Shown: positions 1-11,014 of the stretch, piece after piece
Numbering within the stretch: position 1 is the first letter of the stretch
Layout: each line of letters starts with the position of its first letter
NCBI RefSeq assembly: GCF_000514815.1
Contig: NZ_AZWQ01000021.1
Coordinates: forward strand, 83,047-147,046
Source of the DNA: Salinispora fenicalii
GTDB lineage: Bacteria > Actinomycetota > Actinomycetes > Mycobacteriales > Micromonosporaceae
DNA length: 64,000 bases
Direction: 5' to 3'
Made by a program: the position numbers and the translations under genes
Notes under the pieces: model-generated
The model's input: the letters and a program-made list of their open reading frames with translations, nothing else
What the model was told of the DNA's origin: nothing
Database searches by the model: none

Positions 1-981
<981 letters not shown>

Positions 982-1075
982 GCCCCTATCGTGCCCCCAC
1001 CGTCCGACAGGTACCGGGTGCTGCAGTGTTCTGTCCGGCTGCAGGGTAAAAGTATTGAATGTGACGATGGATAGC

Positions 1076-1090
1076 TTAAGTCTTACTTAA
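1076..1090. promoter_or_regulatory. AT-rich palindrome in the divergent lhr/1157 promoter region
   Basis: The 175 bases between the two divergent genes are much more AT-rich than the surroundings and contain the inverted repeat ttaag-tctta-cttaa. Its position midway between divergent starts suggests an operator or promoter element. No regulator can be named; the call rests only on symmetry and base composition. Confidence 0.3.
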
Positions 1091-1156
1091 CAGCTTGATT
1101 GTGACCCACAACATAAAGTAACTTCACTCGGAATGCGGCGCGAGGTGGGGGGGCGG

Positions 1157-1546
1157 ATGACGGTCGAGAAGACGCCCGCGGCGCCGACAGTGAGCAGGCG
1201 GGCGGTGCGGGCGGGCACCGATGTGCTCATCCGAAAGGTCGACAGCCACCTCGCCGCTGTCCGCACCGGCCTGGCTGGCCCGGAGCTGGAGCTTGCGGAG
1301 CGACTCGCCACCGTGTTGCGGGAGTTGGTTGCCTCCACCGCCTGGGCCAGCGCCGCGGACCGGGGTCGAGTGCGCGCGGCTGTGCACTACTTCGTCCTGC
1401 GGCGGGAGAGTCAGGGTCGGTTGCTTTCGGTGCGGTCGCTGACCGCCGCCCAGCGGGTCGTCAACCGCGTCGTGCTCGACCTCGGGCGTCCTGACCTGCT
1501 GGTCGAGGCTCGTTGGGACCGTCCTCCCGGGAGTCCGCCGCGCTGA
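1157..1546 (+). CDS. Conserved-looking small protein of unknown function
   Basis: The product has 129 residues and no domain I recognise. It is soluble and rich in Arg, Ala and Leu, and is predicted largely helical, with a Pro-rich tail. The ATG at 1157 is preferred over the in-frame ATG at 1133 because a G-rich Shine-Dalgarno (gaggtggggg) sits just before it. Codon positions show the strong third-position GC bias of a real gene in this genome. It is transcribed away from the lhr gene across a short AT-rich spacer. I do not know its function. Confidence 0.6.
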   Translation: MTVEKTPAAPTVSRRAVRAGTDVLIRKVDSHLAAVRTGLAGPELELAERLATVLRELVASTAWASAADRGRVRAAVHYFVLRRESQGRLLSVRSLTAAQRVVNRVVLDLGRPDLLVEARWDRPPGSPPR

Positions 1547-1650
1547 CTGCCCCGAGGCCGCCACCGCGCTGGTTGCCTTCAGGGTCGGTTCACGTCTTGC
1601 CCTACGGGGAGTGTCAGGGCACGCTGAGATAGCGAAAGTTGTCAATGTAG

Positions 1651-3261
<1,611 letters not shown>

Positions 3262-3267
3262 CCGTGC

Positions 3268-3302
3268 GCCGGAAGGGTCCGGGTCGCCGAGACCCTTCCG
3301 GC
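3268..3302 (+). terminator. Hairpin terminator after the aminopeptidase gene
   Basis: A perfect 12-bp stem (gccggaagggtc paired with gacccttccggc) with an 11-base loop begins seven bases after the aminopeptidase stop codon. There is no T-run, as is common for high-GC actinomycete terminators. Confidence 0.75.
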
Positions 3303-3358
3303 ACCGTCAGCAGACTTTCAGCTACTCCAGATAAAATGGGCGAATGATCGACTCGTCT

Positions 3359-3440
3359 GCCCAGGAGGGCAGCAGTAGCGAGCCGGGTAGTGCCCGGCTA
3401 TCCCTGGTCCCGATATCGACGGGAGCCCTGAAGCTCCCGT
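3359..3440 (+). promoter_or_regulatory. Structured 5' leader before the CorC-type gene pair
   Basis: Two strong hairpins lie directly before the gene: agccggg/cccggct at 3381-3399, enclosed by ccagg/cctgg (3361-3365 with 3403-3407), and acgggagc/gctcccgt at 3419-3440, which buries the GTG start codon at 3439. Such a fold could control translation start. It does not match a riboswitch class I can name with confidence. Confidence 0.4.
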
Positions 3441-4797
3441 GTTGATCGTCGTTGGGCTCCTCTTCATCGTAATTCTCACTGCAGCCACCGGATACTTCGT
3501 GGCCCAGGAGTTCGGCTATGTCGCCGTAGATCGGGGCAAGCTCAAGCAGCGTGCCGCCGAAGGTGACAAGGCCTCCGCCCGGGCCCTGGAGGTGACCGGG
3601 CGGCTGTCGTTCATGCTCTCCGGCGCCCAGCTCGGCATCACGGTCACCGCGCTGCTGGTCGGCTACGTCGCCGAGCCGTATCTCGGCGCCGGCCTGGCTG
3701 ACCTGCTCGGTCTGTCCGGGATGTCCGACCGGGTCAGCGGGCCGCTCTCCGTCGCGTTCGCGCTGCTCATCGCCACCATCGTGCAGATGGTGCTGGGTGA
3801 GCTGGCACCCAAGAACCTCGCTATCGCCCGCCCCGAGGCGCTCGCTCGGGCGCTCGCCAGTTCCACCCTGATCTACCTCAAGGTCGCCGGTCCAGTGATC
3901 AAGCTCTTCGACCGGGCTGCCGTCCGACTGCTGCGCCGGGCGGGTGTGGAGCCCGTCGAGGAGCTGCCCAGCGGGGCGACCCTGGAGGATCTGGAGCAGA
4001 TCATCGCCGAGTCCCGCGAAGGCGGGCACCTGACCGCGGAGATGTCCACCCTGCTTGACCGCGGGTTGGACTTCCGTCAGCTCACCGCCGGGGAAGCCAT
4101 GGTGCCCCGGGTCGACGTGCACACCGTCCGCGCCCACGAGCCGGTCAGCCGCGTCGTCGAGCTTCTCGAGACCGGCCGTTCCCGGTTCCCCGTCCAGGGA
4201 GCCGAGGGCGTCGACGACGTGATTGGTGTGACCGGCATCGCCGATGTGCTCGGCGTGCCGTTGGAGCGCCGGACCACCACCCCGGTCGGTACGGTGGCCG
4301 TTCCCCCACTGCTGGTGCCGGAGACCCTGCCGTTGCCGACGGTGCTGGACCGGCTGCGCTCCAGCCACCGGCAACTCGCCTGTGTGGTCGACGAGTACGG
4401 CGGCTTCGCCGGCGTGATCACCTTGGAGGACATCGCCGAGGAGCTGGTGGGGCCGATCCGAGACGAAGATGATCCGCCGGAGCGGATACCGACTCGACAG
4501 CGCGATGGCTCCTGGGTGGTGCCGGCCCGCTGGCGGATCGACGAGGTCGCCGACAGCACCGGGATCTCGCTGCCCGTGGCTCCGGAGTACGACACGCTCT
4601 CCGGACTGGTCATGCGGGAGCTGGGCCGGGTACCCGAGGTCGGTGACCAATTGGAGGTCGCCCTGCCGGCAGATGGGGATGAGGCGGCGGTCGGCCCTCG
4701 GGCGCTGGTCGAGGTGCTTGTGGTTGACCGGCACGTCGCCGACTCGGTTCGGCTGCGCCTGCAGGAGTCGGAAGGCCAGCCGGAGGTGCAGTCATGA
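3439..4797 (+). CDS. CNNM/CorC (HlyC-type) membrane protein with CBS domains, first of a pair
   Basis: The 452-residue product has the standard layout of the hemolysin-C/CorC family: a DUF21 (CNNM) membrane domain over about residues 1-185 with several hydrophobic spans, a tandem CBS pair around 205-325, and a C-terminal CorC/HlyC domain near 345-430. Members are linked to Mg2+ or Co2+ transport or resistance; the true substrate here cannot be read from sequence. The GTG start lies inside the right arm of a hairpin and has no clear Shine-Dalgarno. Its stop overlaps the next start (ATGA), so the two homologous genes form a translationally coupled pair, which is the usual arrangement in actinobacteria and suggests a heteromer. 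Confidence 0.88.
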   Translation: MLIVVGLLFIVILTAATGYFVAQEFGYVAVDRGKLKQRAAEGDKASARALEVTGRLSFMLSGAQLGITVTALLVGYVAEPYLGAGLADLLGLSGMSDRVSGPLSVAFALLIATIVQMVLGELAPKNLAIARPEALARALASSTLIYLKVAGPVIKLFDRAAVRLLRRAGVEPVEELPSGATLEDLEQIIAESREGGHLTAEMSTLLDRGLDFRQLTAGEAMVPRVDVHTVRAHEPVSRVVELLETGRSRFPVQGAEGVDDVIGVTGIADVLGVPLERRTTTPVGTVAVPPLLVPETLPLPTVLDRLRSSHRQLACVVDEYGGFAGVITLEDIAEELVGPIRDEDDPPERIPTRQRDGSWVVPARWRIDEVADSTGISLPVAPEYDTLSGLVMRELGRVPEVGDQLEVALPADGDEAAVGPRALVEVLVVDRHVADSVRLRLQESEGQPEVQS

Positions 4798-5858
4798 GCG
4801 TCAGTGTTGCCCTCACCGCCTCGGTGGTCCTGCTGGCGTTGAACGGGTTCTTCGTCGCCGCCGAGTTCGCCCTCGTGGCGAGTAAGAGCTACCGGCTGGA
4901 ACAGGCCGCCGCCGGTGGTGGCCGAGGTGCCCGAGCCGCGTTGGACGGCGTACGCGAACTCTCGCTGATGTTGGCCGGCGCGCAGTTGGGCATCACCCTG
5001 TGCACGCTGGGGCTGGGCGCGCTGGCCGAGCCGGCGATCGAACAGCTGCTCAGCCCGCTGCTGTACGCCGTGGGCCTGCCCAGCGCGGCGAGCCACGTGA
5101 TCGCGCTGATCTTCGCGTTGAGCCTGGTGACCTTCCTGCACCTGGTGGTGGGGGAGATGGCGCCGAAGTCGTGGGCGATCACCGACGCGGAGCGGTCGGC
5201 GACGTTGTTGGCGCTGCCGTTCCGCGCTTTCGCCCGGGTTGCCCGGCCGGTGCTGTCGGCGCTGAACTCCCTGGCGAACGGCATCCTGCGGCTGGTCAAG
5301 GTCCAACCACAGGATCAGCTGGCCCAGGTGCACGGCCCGGAGGAGCTGCGTCTGCTGCTGGAACAGTCCCGCGAGCATGGGCTCCTCGGTGCCGAGCAGC
5401 ACGAGTTGCTGACCAGCATGCTGCAGTTGCAGGGCACCACCGTGGCGCAGGTGATGGAGCCCTTTGACCGGATCGTCACCGTGCGCCGGGATGCGGACGC
5501 GGGCCAGATCGAGCAGGTCAGCCGCGACAGCGGGCGGTCCCGCCTGGCGGTGCTCGACGAGGCCGGTGAGGTGTGCGGGCTGGTGCACGTACGGGAGGCG
5601 GTTCGGGCGGCGGCCAGCCGCTCGACGGCGACCGCTGAGGAGCTGATGACGACCGCGTTCACCCTGCCCTCGTCCGCCACGGTCACCGAGGCGGTGGCGG
5701 CGATGCGGGCCCGACGCTCACAGCTGGCGTTGGTCCGCAACGGTGGGGGGCCGACCCGTCCGGTCGGTTTCGTCGCGCTGGAGGACCTGCTGGAGGAGGT
5801 CATCGGCGAGTTCGACGACGAGACGGACCAGGTTCCGCGGGGACGGCGGTTGCGCTGA
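4794..5858 (+). CDS. CNNM/CorC (HlyC-type) membrane protein with CBS domains, second of a pair
   Basis: A 354-residue paralogue of the preceding protein. The N-terminal DUF21 membrane domain (residues 1 to about 190, opening with a hydrophobic segment and the family-typical NGFFVAAEFALV) is followed by a CBS pair (about 215-335). Compared with its neighbour it lacks the C-terminal CorC/HlyC domain, ending soon after the second CBS motif (GFVALEDLLEEVIGEF). It overlaps the upstream gene by four bases, so coupled translation is likely. The role is probably divalent-cation export or homeostasis together with its partner, as inferred from the family. Confidence 0.87.
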   Translation: MSVSVALTASVVLLALNGFFVAAEFALVASKSYRLEQAAAGGGRGARAALDGVRELSLMLAGAQLGITLCTLGLGALAEPAIEQLLSPLLYAVGLPSAASHVIALIFALSLVTFLHLVVGEMAPKSWAITDAERSATLLALPFRAFARVARPVLSALNSLANGILRLVKVQPQDQLAQVHGPEELRLLLEQSREHGLLGAEQHELLTSMLQLQGTTVAQVMEPFDRIVTVRRDADAGQIEQVSRDSGRSRLAVLDEAGEVCGLVHVREAVRAAASRSTATAEELMTTAFTLPSSATVTEAVAAMRARRSQLALVRNGGGPTRPVGFVALEDLLEEVIGEFDDETDQVPRGRRLR

Positions 5859-5881
5859 TCCGGTCTGGGTAACCGGGGCCG

Positions 5882-6805
5882 GTGCGGTTGACGGGGGTGT
5901 CGCCGGAGTCCGGTCGGACGGGGCTGACCGTCCGGACCGCGCTGGCCAACCCGAGTACCCGCCCCGGCCTGCGGCTGCCGGGGCGGGTGACCGTCAGCGC
6001 GGGCTCGGTTGACGTTCCGGTGCTGCATGTCCGGCTCGGCCTGGTCACCTCGGCCGAGCCGGACGACCCGGAGGAACCCCGGCGGTTGGTGCAGTTCCAT
6101 CAGGCGGAGATCGCCACCGGGTTCGTCCTGCGCGCCGGGCGGGCCCGCAGTATTCCGTTTTCGTTCCCGATGCCCTGGGAGACCCCGGTCACGGTCGTCG
6201 GCGGAGCACCGCTGCTCAGCCTGCGGATGGGGTTGCGTACCGAGGTGGCGATTGAACCTGGGCTGGATCAGGGCGCGATGGTGCCGCTCTTCGTGCACCC
6301 GCTGATCGCCCAGGCGCACATTCTCACCACGCTGGACCTGCTGGGGTTCAGCCTGCGACAGGCCGGCTCGGTTGCCGCCCGGTTGCCCGGGGTCGAGCAG
6401 CAGCTCTCGCTGTACCAACGGTTGGGCTACTGGGTCGCGCCACTGTATGCCGGCCCGATCACCGAGCTGGAGGTGACCTTCATCGCCAACTCCGCCGGCC
6501 TCGAAGTGCTCCTCTGGTGTGATCGGCGGCTGGCGTTGGCCGGGATCACCCACCAGAGCATCAGCCGGTTTCGGATCTGGCATGACGGCGCCGAGCGGCA
6601 GGACTGGGTGGCGATCGTGGATGGGTGGCTGCGGAGCGCGATCAACCGGCACGCGGCGATGGCGGCGCACGCCGACTGGTCGGCCCCGATCAATGAGTCC
6701 GCCCATGTGAGCCGGCCCCCGGATGATCCGCTGCCGCCCGGATTCGGGCTGGGCGGCACGGCCGGGGGCCCGGGTGTCGGCGGCGGCGGTGGCGACGGCA
6801 CGTGA
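5882..6805 (+). CDS. Spo0M-like (SpoOM family, arrestin-fold) protein
   Basis: The 307-residue product resembles the sporulation-control protein Spo0M: an early segment with NPSTRPGLRLPGRV (the family's typical statement about a promoted beta-sandwich) followed by VRLGLVT, then a second beta domain with FSFPMPWETPVT. Spo0M proteins are cytoplasmic, arrestin-like, and influence development or cell division in Bacillus; their molecular job is unsettled. The C-terminus is a Gly/Pro-rich tail. GTG is used as the start 23 bases after the CorC gene, and no better start is in frame. It could belong to the same transcript. I am fairly sure of the family and unsure of the function here. Confidence 0.78.
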   Translation: MRLTGVSPESGRTGLTVRTALANPSTRPGLRLPGRVTVSAGSVDVPVLHVRLGLVTSAEPDDPEEPRRLVQFHQAEIATGFVLRAGRARSIPFSFPMPWETPVTVVGGAPLLSLRMGLRTEVAIEPGLDQGAMVPLFVHPLIAQAHILTTLDLLGFSLRQAGSVAARLPGVEQQLSLYQRLGYWVAPLYAGPITELEVTFIANSAGLEVLLWCDRRLALAGITHQSISRFRIWHDGAERQDWVAIVDGWLRSAINRHAAMAAHADWSAPINESAHVSRPPDDPLPPGFGLGGTAGGPGVGGGGGDGT

Positions 6806-6915
6806 CCCGGAGCGGTTCCCGGCGGGCGGTCTTCGCGCCGGGGCGGGTCAGCCGCTGACGGTGGCGATGGCACGTGACCGGCCGGTTCAGTGCGGTGGGG
6901 AACGGGCGGGGAAGG

Positions 6916-7644
6916 TCAGCCGCTGGCGGTGGCGAGCTTCAGGCTGAAGCCGAGGAAGAGCGCACCAACCGTGGTTGTCGCCCCCGCGGACAGGCGGCGG
7001 CGTTGCTGGAACTGGGTGGCCAGGAAGGTACCCGCGAAGATCAGTATGGTCAGGAAGAGCGCGCTGATGAGCTGCGCGATCAACCCGAGCAGTAGGAACG
7101 ACAGCGCCGGCCAGGCGTAGTGCGGGTCGACGAACTGGATGAAGAACGAGACGAAGAAGAGGATCGCCTTCGGGTTGAGCAGGCTGATCACCAAAGCCCG
7201 ACGAAACGGGCTGCGTAGGTGGGCGGCGTCGTCGGCGTCGAGAAGTCGCGGGGCTGCCGGGTCGTGCCGGGTCCGCCACCGCTGCCAGGCCCCGCGCAGC
7301 ATCCCCAGGCCCAGGTAGCCCAGGTAGGCGGCGCCGGCGTATTTGATCACCAGGAAGAGCGGCGGGTACGCCTGGAGCAGGGACGCCACCCCGGCGGCCG
7401 AGAGGAACATCAGGACTCCGTCGCCCACGAACACCGCACCGGCCGCGCGGTAGCCGGCGGCCACGCCCCGGCGGGCGGCGGTGGAGAGCACGAAGAGTGA
7501 GTTGGGTCCGGGCAGCATGATGATCGCCACGGTGCCCAGCACGTACGTCCAGATGTCGGTGATCCCCAGCACGCCGGACATCATGCCGGTGCTGACGCCA
7601 CCGGGGCGAGTCTTTTCGCGGCGCTGGTCTGTGTCGTTGGCCAC
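6916..7644 (-). CDS. leuE: LysE/LeuE-family amino acid exporter
   Basis: The product (up to 242 residues) aligns along its length with E. coli LeuE, the leucine exporter: WTYVLGTVAIIMLPGPNSLF at the start of the membrane domain, then GDGVLMFLSAAGVA, IKYAGAAYLGYLG, and NPKAILFFVSFFIQF. Six hydrophobic spans are visible, as expected for this inner-membrane family. The first roughly 20 residues are polar and not conserved, so the ATG codons near 7584 (MMSGVLGITD) may be the real start. The assignment to LeuE rather than another RhtB/LysE member rests on these shared motifs; substrate range in this organism is inferred. It converges with nothing and lies just downstream of the MFS gene in the same direction. 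Confidence 0.82.
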   Translation of the reverse strand: MANDTDQRREKTRPGGVSTGMMSGVLGITDIWTYVLGTVAIIMLPGPNSLFVLSTAARRGVAAGYRAAGAVFVGDGVLMFLSAAGVASLLQAYPPLFLVIKYAGAAYLGYLGLGMLRGAWQRWRTRHDPAAPRLLDADDAAHLRSPFRRALVISLLNPKAILFFVSFFIQFVDPHYAWPALSFLLLGLIAQLISALFLTILIFAGTFLATQFQQRRRLSAGATTTVGALFLGFSLKLATASG

Positions 7645-7676
7645 CGCGAGGGCAGGGCACGGGGCTGTGCGAACGG

Positions 7677-9116
7677 TCAGGGTGCCGGGTCGGGTGGCTG
7701 GCGGCGGCTGCCGACGATGTCGGCGAGGTTGGTGAGCAGCGCGGCGGCGACGATGCCGACCTCCACGACGAGTGCGTAGCGGAGGGCGGTTGACCAGTGT
7801 CCGCCGTTGGCGGCGACCGTGCCGAGCAGCGTTGCGGTGATCACCGTCAGCCCGATCGTGGCGCCGACCTGTCGCATGGTGCGGTACATGCCGGCGGCGC
7901 TGCCGGCGTCGGACTTTGGCACCTGCGCCAGGGTCAGGGTGTTGTTCGGTGTGATCACGAGCCCGTTACCGACCCCGGCGAGAAACAGCGGGAACGCGTT
8001 CACGACGGAGAATGCGGTCCCGGTAGAGCTGGTGAGGGCGGTCATCAGGGCGAGGCTCGCCATGACGGTGAGCAGCCCGATGGAGATCAGCCGGCGGCCG
8101 AGTCGTCTGACGTGTCGACCGCCGAGCAGCGCGCCCAGCGCGGACCCCACCGCGAAGGGAACGATCGTGAGACCGGTGTGCAACGGACTGCGGTGGAGAC
8201 CGTACTGCAGGTGCAGGCTGAAGATCAGTGGTAGCGAGGTGAAACCGGCGTAGTAGAAGAAGCCGAGCAGTATCCCCAGGCGGTACGTCCGATGGGTGAA
8301 CAGGCGAAAGTCGAAGACCGGCGGGTGTCGCCGTGCAGTGGACGTCTCCCAGGATCGGAAGGCGACGAGGACGCCGATTCCGGCCGGCACCAGCAGCCAC
8401 GGCAGCAGCCCTTTCCACTGCTCCCGTTGCAGCGCGGGCAGGATCACCAGCATGATTCCGGTGCCCAGCAGCAGTGTGCCGATCAGGTCGGGTCGGTGAT
8501 CTGTCTGGTGGCTCAGCGGCTTCGCCGGAAACTGCCGCCAGACGAGCACCGCCGCGGCGACGCCGACCGGGACGTTGCTGAGAAAGACCAGTCGCCAGCC
8601 GTTCTCCACCCCACCGAGAGCGATGATCAGCCCGCCGATCACCGGTCCGATCGCGGTGGCGACGCTGGTCGTGGCATTGAGAATCCCGAACGGGCGGCCC
8701 CGCCGCTCGGGGTGGAACAGCTCCTCGACCAGGGCCGTGATCTGGGGAACGAGGACACCGGCCGCGGCGCCCTGCGCGAGCCGGGCGACGACCAGCGCGG
8801 TGCCGGAGCCGGCCGTTCCGGCGATTGTGCTGGCCGTGATGAACAACGCGAGGCCGAACAGGAGTGCGTGGCGTCGCCCTCTGGCGTCACCGAGTCGTCC
8901 GGCGGGGACGAGTGCGAGCGCGAACATCAGCGCGTAGCCCGAGACGACCCACTGGACAGCACCGGTGCCGGCGCCGAGCGCGCGTTCGATCGAGGGCAGC
9001 ATCACGTTGATGACGCTCAGGTCGAAGAAGCTCAGGAAGGAGACGGCCGCCGCGATGGCGATGATTCGCCACCGTCGGGTGTGCTCGGCCCCGCTCGGGG
9101 CGTGCGACCGCGACAT
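7677..9116 (-). CDS. MFS multidrug exporter, DHA2 (EmrB/QacA) type, 14 membrane spans
   Basis: A 479-residue integral membrane protein with about 14 hydrophobic segments. The opening block (FLSFFDLSVINVMLPSIERAL) and VVSGYALMFALALVPAGRLGDARGRRHALLFG, which contains the MFS loop 2-3 signature (GRLGDxxGRR), mark the drug:H+ antiporter-2 family; VFLSNVPVGV after span 6 is also typical. It should export drugs or toxic metabolites using the proton gradient; the substrate is unknown. The leuE-like gene follows after 32 bases on the same strand, so the two may be cotranscribed. About 190 bases upstream hold no gene. Confidence 0.88.
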   Translation of the reverse strand: MSRSHAPSGAEHTRRWRIIAIAAAVSFLSFFDLSVINVMLPSIERALGAGTGAVQWVVSGYALMFALALVPAGRLGDARGRRHALLFGLALFITASTIAGTAGSGTALVVARLAQGAAAGVLVPQITALVEELFHPERRGRPFGILNATTSVATAIGPVIGGLIIALGGVENGWRLVFLSNVPVGVAAAVLVWRQFPAKPLSHQTDHRPDLIGTLLLGTGIMLVILPALQREQWKGLLPWLLVPAGIGVLVAFRSWETSTARRHPPVFDFRLFTHRTYRLGILLGFFYYAGFTSLPLIFSLHLQYGLHRSPLHTGLTIVPFAVGSALGALLGGRHVRRLGRRLISIGLLTVMASLALMTALTSSTGTAFSVVNAFPLFLAGVGNGLVITPNNTLTLAQVPKSDAGSAAGMYRTMRQVGATIGLTVITATLLGTVAANGGHWSTALRYALVVEVGIVAAALLTNLADIVGSRRQPPDPAP

Positions 9117-9307
9117 CCACCCCTGCCTGATTCTGAGCTGACCGCTTCGTGCTCATCGAAGGTAATGCGGGATGTCACCGGAAGCCGGGAATGTGACTAA
9201 AGATCTTGAAGGTCCGGCATCGGCATGTCAGCACCTGTTTGCCGCGCTGTTACTGCTGGGGCCCGCGTTTCGTGGTGGGAGACCGGCAGGATGAGGCGGT
9301 GGCTGCG

Positions 9308-9583
9308 CTAGACCCACAGCAGGAACCGGCGGTGCAGGTCGGCTGTCGGGTGGGTCTGGACCTGGGCTAGCTGCTCGGCCGCTTCGGCCATGAGCGCGCC
9401 CAGGTAGATCCGCAGCGCGGTGCGGTCGTTGCGGTATTCGGCCAGCAGGGCGTGTCGGGCTGTCGGGCAGGGCCACTCCGCCGGACAGCTGCCGCATCCC
9501 CAGAGCGGGCGCATCGGTAGGTGTGGTCGGTCGGCGGCCGGGTCGTCCGGAGTTGATTGTGGGGGCCTCGGGCTGCTCGTCAT
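9308..9583 (-). CDS. Small cysteine-containing protein of a DUF5753/DUF397-linked locus
   Basis: A 91-residue protein with a Pro-rich N-terminus, a Cys cluster (CGSCPAEWPC), and a helical C-terminal half (ARHALLAEYRNDRTALRIYLGALMAEAAEQL). Proteins of this shape are common beside HTH-DUF5753 genes in Micromonosporaceae and are sometimes labelled flavin reductase in databases, a label the sequence itself does not support. The ATG at 9583 overlaps the stop of the upstream small gene (ATGA), which decides the start and indicates coupled translation. Function unknown; the cysteines could bind a metal. Confidence 0.68.
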   Translation of the reverse strand: MTSSPRPPQSTPDDPAADRPHLPMRPLWGCGSCPAEWPCPTARHALLAEYRNDRTALRIYLGALMAEAAEQLAQVQTHPTADLHRRFLLWV

Positions 9584-9816
9584 CGCAGCACCCGGAGCAC
9601 GATGGCGGCCACGATGATCACCAGGATGAGCGCCGCGATCACCTGGTGCCGGGTGGTGGCTGGCGGTGGGGGTGTGGTTGGCGTGCTCGGCCGCACCCGG
9701 TCGCCGTCGGGCAGCGGCGGCGACCCGTGCGGGTCGCGATACGCGCGTCGGTCGGGGTGCGCCGGCTGGTCGCGGTGCACTGGCTGGTCGGCGGGTGCGT
9801 TGTCCTCGGCCATCAC
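9580..9816 (-). CDS. Small single-span membrane protein
   Basis: A 78-residue protein: a polar, Pro/Asp/His-rich N-terminal half and one C-terminal transmembrane segment (VIAALILVIIVAAIVL) ending in a short Arg tail, which suggests the tail-anchored orientation with the polar part inside or outside undetermined. It overlaps both neighbours by four bases and so sits in the middle of a tightly coupled three-gene operon. No family recognised. A second ATG at 9813 is equally possible as the start. Confidence 0.6.
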   Translation of the reverse strand: MMAEDNAPADQPVHRDQPAHPDRRAYRDPHGSPPLPDGDRVRPSTPTTPPPPATTRHQVIAALILVIIVAAIVLRVLR

Positions 9817-10085
9817 AGTCTCCGTAGCCCCGCGAGTACCGCGGCGAGGATGTCGTCACCGGGAACGGTGTGGACGACCCGGGCCCGGCCGACCGCCCGC
9901 CCGCCGGAGAGCAGCCGCTCCAGCCCCACGTCGGAGACCGTCACCGGGTGGTCGGGGTTGATCGCGTCGGCGAGCGCGGTGTGGCGCGTCCGTCGCGGTA
10001 GGAGTGGTGGTGGTGCGGTGGTGGTCGTTGGCACGGCTCGCCTCCCGGGTGTGGTGGTTGTTGGTTGTGGAATGGACCGCCCCAT
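9813..10085 (-). CDS. Small protein of unknown function, first gene of a three-gene operon
   Basis: Predicted 90 residues. The ATG at 10085 is preferred because ggagggggg lies directly upstream; the longer in-frame start at 10151 has no such site. A Thr/Pro-rich N-terminal region (about 1-28) is followed by a compact segment containing HPVTVSDVGLERLLSGGRAV and a hydrophobic end (DDILAAVLAGLRRL). No family is recognised. It is divergent from the HTH-DUF5753 gene across a spacer of about 160 bases that must hold both promoters, which suggests control by that regulator. Confidence 0.55.
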   Translation of the reverse strand: MGRSIPQPTTTTPGRRAVPTTTTAPPPLLPRRTRHTALADAINPDHPVTVSDVGLERLLSGGRAVGRARVVHTVPGDDILAAVLAGLRRL

Positions 10086-10246
10086 CACCCCCCTCCCGGT
10101 GGTGGGGCGGTCCGGCAGCGCCTCCGGCGGGTCGGGCCTCCACCGGCTCACGCCGTCTACGGGCAGTTTTCCGACAGTTGTGGGGCCAACACACCACGTA
10201 GTACTTAGTTTTTGGGACGTCTGGAACGTTTGAGGGAGGTTGGAGC

Positions 10247-11014
10247 ATGAACCACGCAGTCATCGCGGCGATGGCGGAGGCGGGTGAGACCGCCGAAAGC
10301 CTCGCAGCTCAGGTCGGTGTGGACCCGAAGACGGCCGCGAAGTGGGCGAGCCGTGGACGGATTCCCCAGACCCGGCACCGCGCGAAGGTGGCCACGATTC
10401 TCAAGCGGGAGGTGGAGGACCTGTGGCCGGATGCGGTGCGGCGCCGCGAGCCGGCATGGTTCCGCCCGTGGGCCGACATTGAACGCGAGGCGGTGTCGCT
10501 CCGCGCGTTTCAACTTGCGTGGGTGCCGGGCCTGCTGCAGACGACGGCGTACGCCCGGGCGACCCTCACCGGTGAGGCGCTCAGCCCCGAGGCGGTCGAG
10601 GAACTGGTCGACGTGCGGATCAAGCGGCAGGCGATTCTGCGTCGAGACCGTGCGCCGATGTTCATCGCGGTGCTGGACGAGCTGATCCTTCGTCGGTCCG
10701 CCTACGGTGACCGGGCGTTGATGCGGGAGCAGTGCGAGCAGTTGGCGGCCTCCGCGGAGTTACCGAACGTGTCCATTCATGTCGTGCCGCTCTCAGCCGG
10801 TATGCACCCTGGCCTCGGTGGTCCGTTCACCCTCGCCGAGTTGGAGAAGGGCACAGTGGTAGCCCATGTAGACAGTCAGGCGAAGGCGCAACTGGTCGAT
10901 GGCGTCACGGATATTGCTACGCTGAGTCGACGGTGGGAACGCATCCGCGGGGAAGCTCTCTCCCGGGGGCAGTCCCGAGACCTGCTCAGGGAAGCGGCAA
11001 GTTCATGGACCTGA
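10247..11014 (+). CDS. HTH-DUF5753 (Scr1/WhiJ-type) DNA-binding regulator
   Basis: The 255-residue protein starts with a Cro/C1-type helix-turn-helix region (residues 8-45, ETAESLAAQVGVDPKTAAKW) and continues with a DUF5753 domain (about 75-245; typical VPGLLQTTAYARA, RRDRAPMFIAVLDELILRR, and GGPFTLAEL). Such proteins, related to WhiJ of Streptomyces, act as repressors or sensors of development and pair with small DUF397 proteins in a toxin/antitoxin-like manner. Here the DUF397 gene overlaps the 3' end by ten bases, exactly the usual pairing. Start: an ATG with ggagg about seven bases upstream. The three small divergent genes on the other side are probably part of the same functional unit. 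Confidence 0.87.
   Translation: MNHAVIAAMAEAGETAESLAAQVGVDPKTAAKWASRGRIPQTRHRAKVATILKREVEDLWPDAVRRREPAWFRPWADIEREAVSLRAFQLAWVPGLLQTTAYARATLTGEALSPEAVEELVDVRIKRQAILRRDRAPMFIAVLDELILRRSAYGDRALMREQCEQLAASAELPNVSIHVVPLSAGMHPGLGGPFTLAELEKGTVVAHVDSQAKAQLVDGVTDIATLSRRWERIRGEALSRGQSRDLLREAASSWT

Noticed and set aside
3322-5588. Long open frames on the minus strand opposite the CorC-type genes
   Set aside because: They mirror the high third-position GC of the real genes on the other strand, lack ribosome sites and give low-complexity Arg/Gln/Gly-rich proteins.
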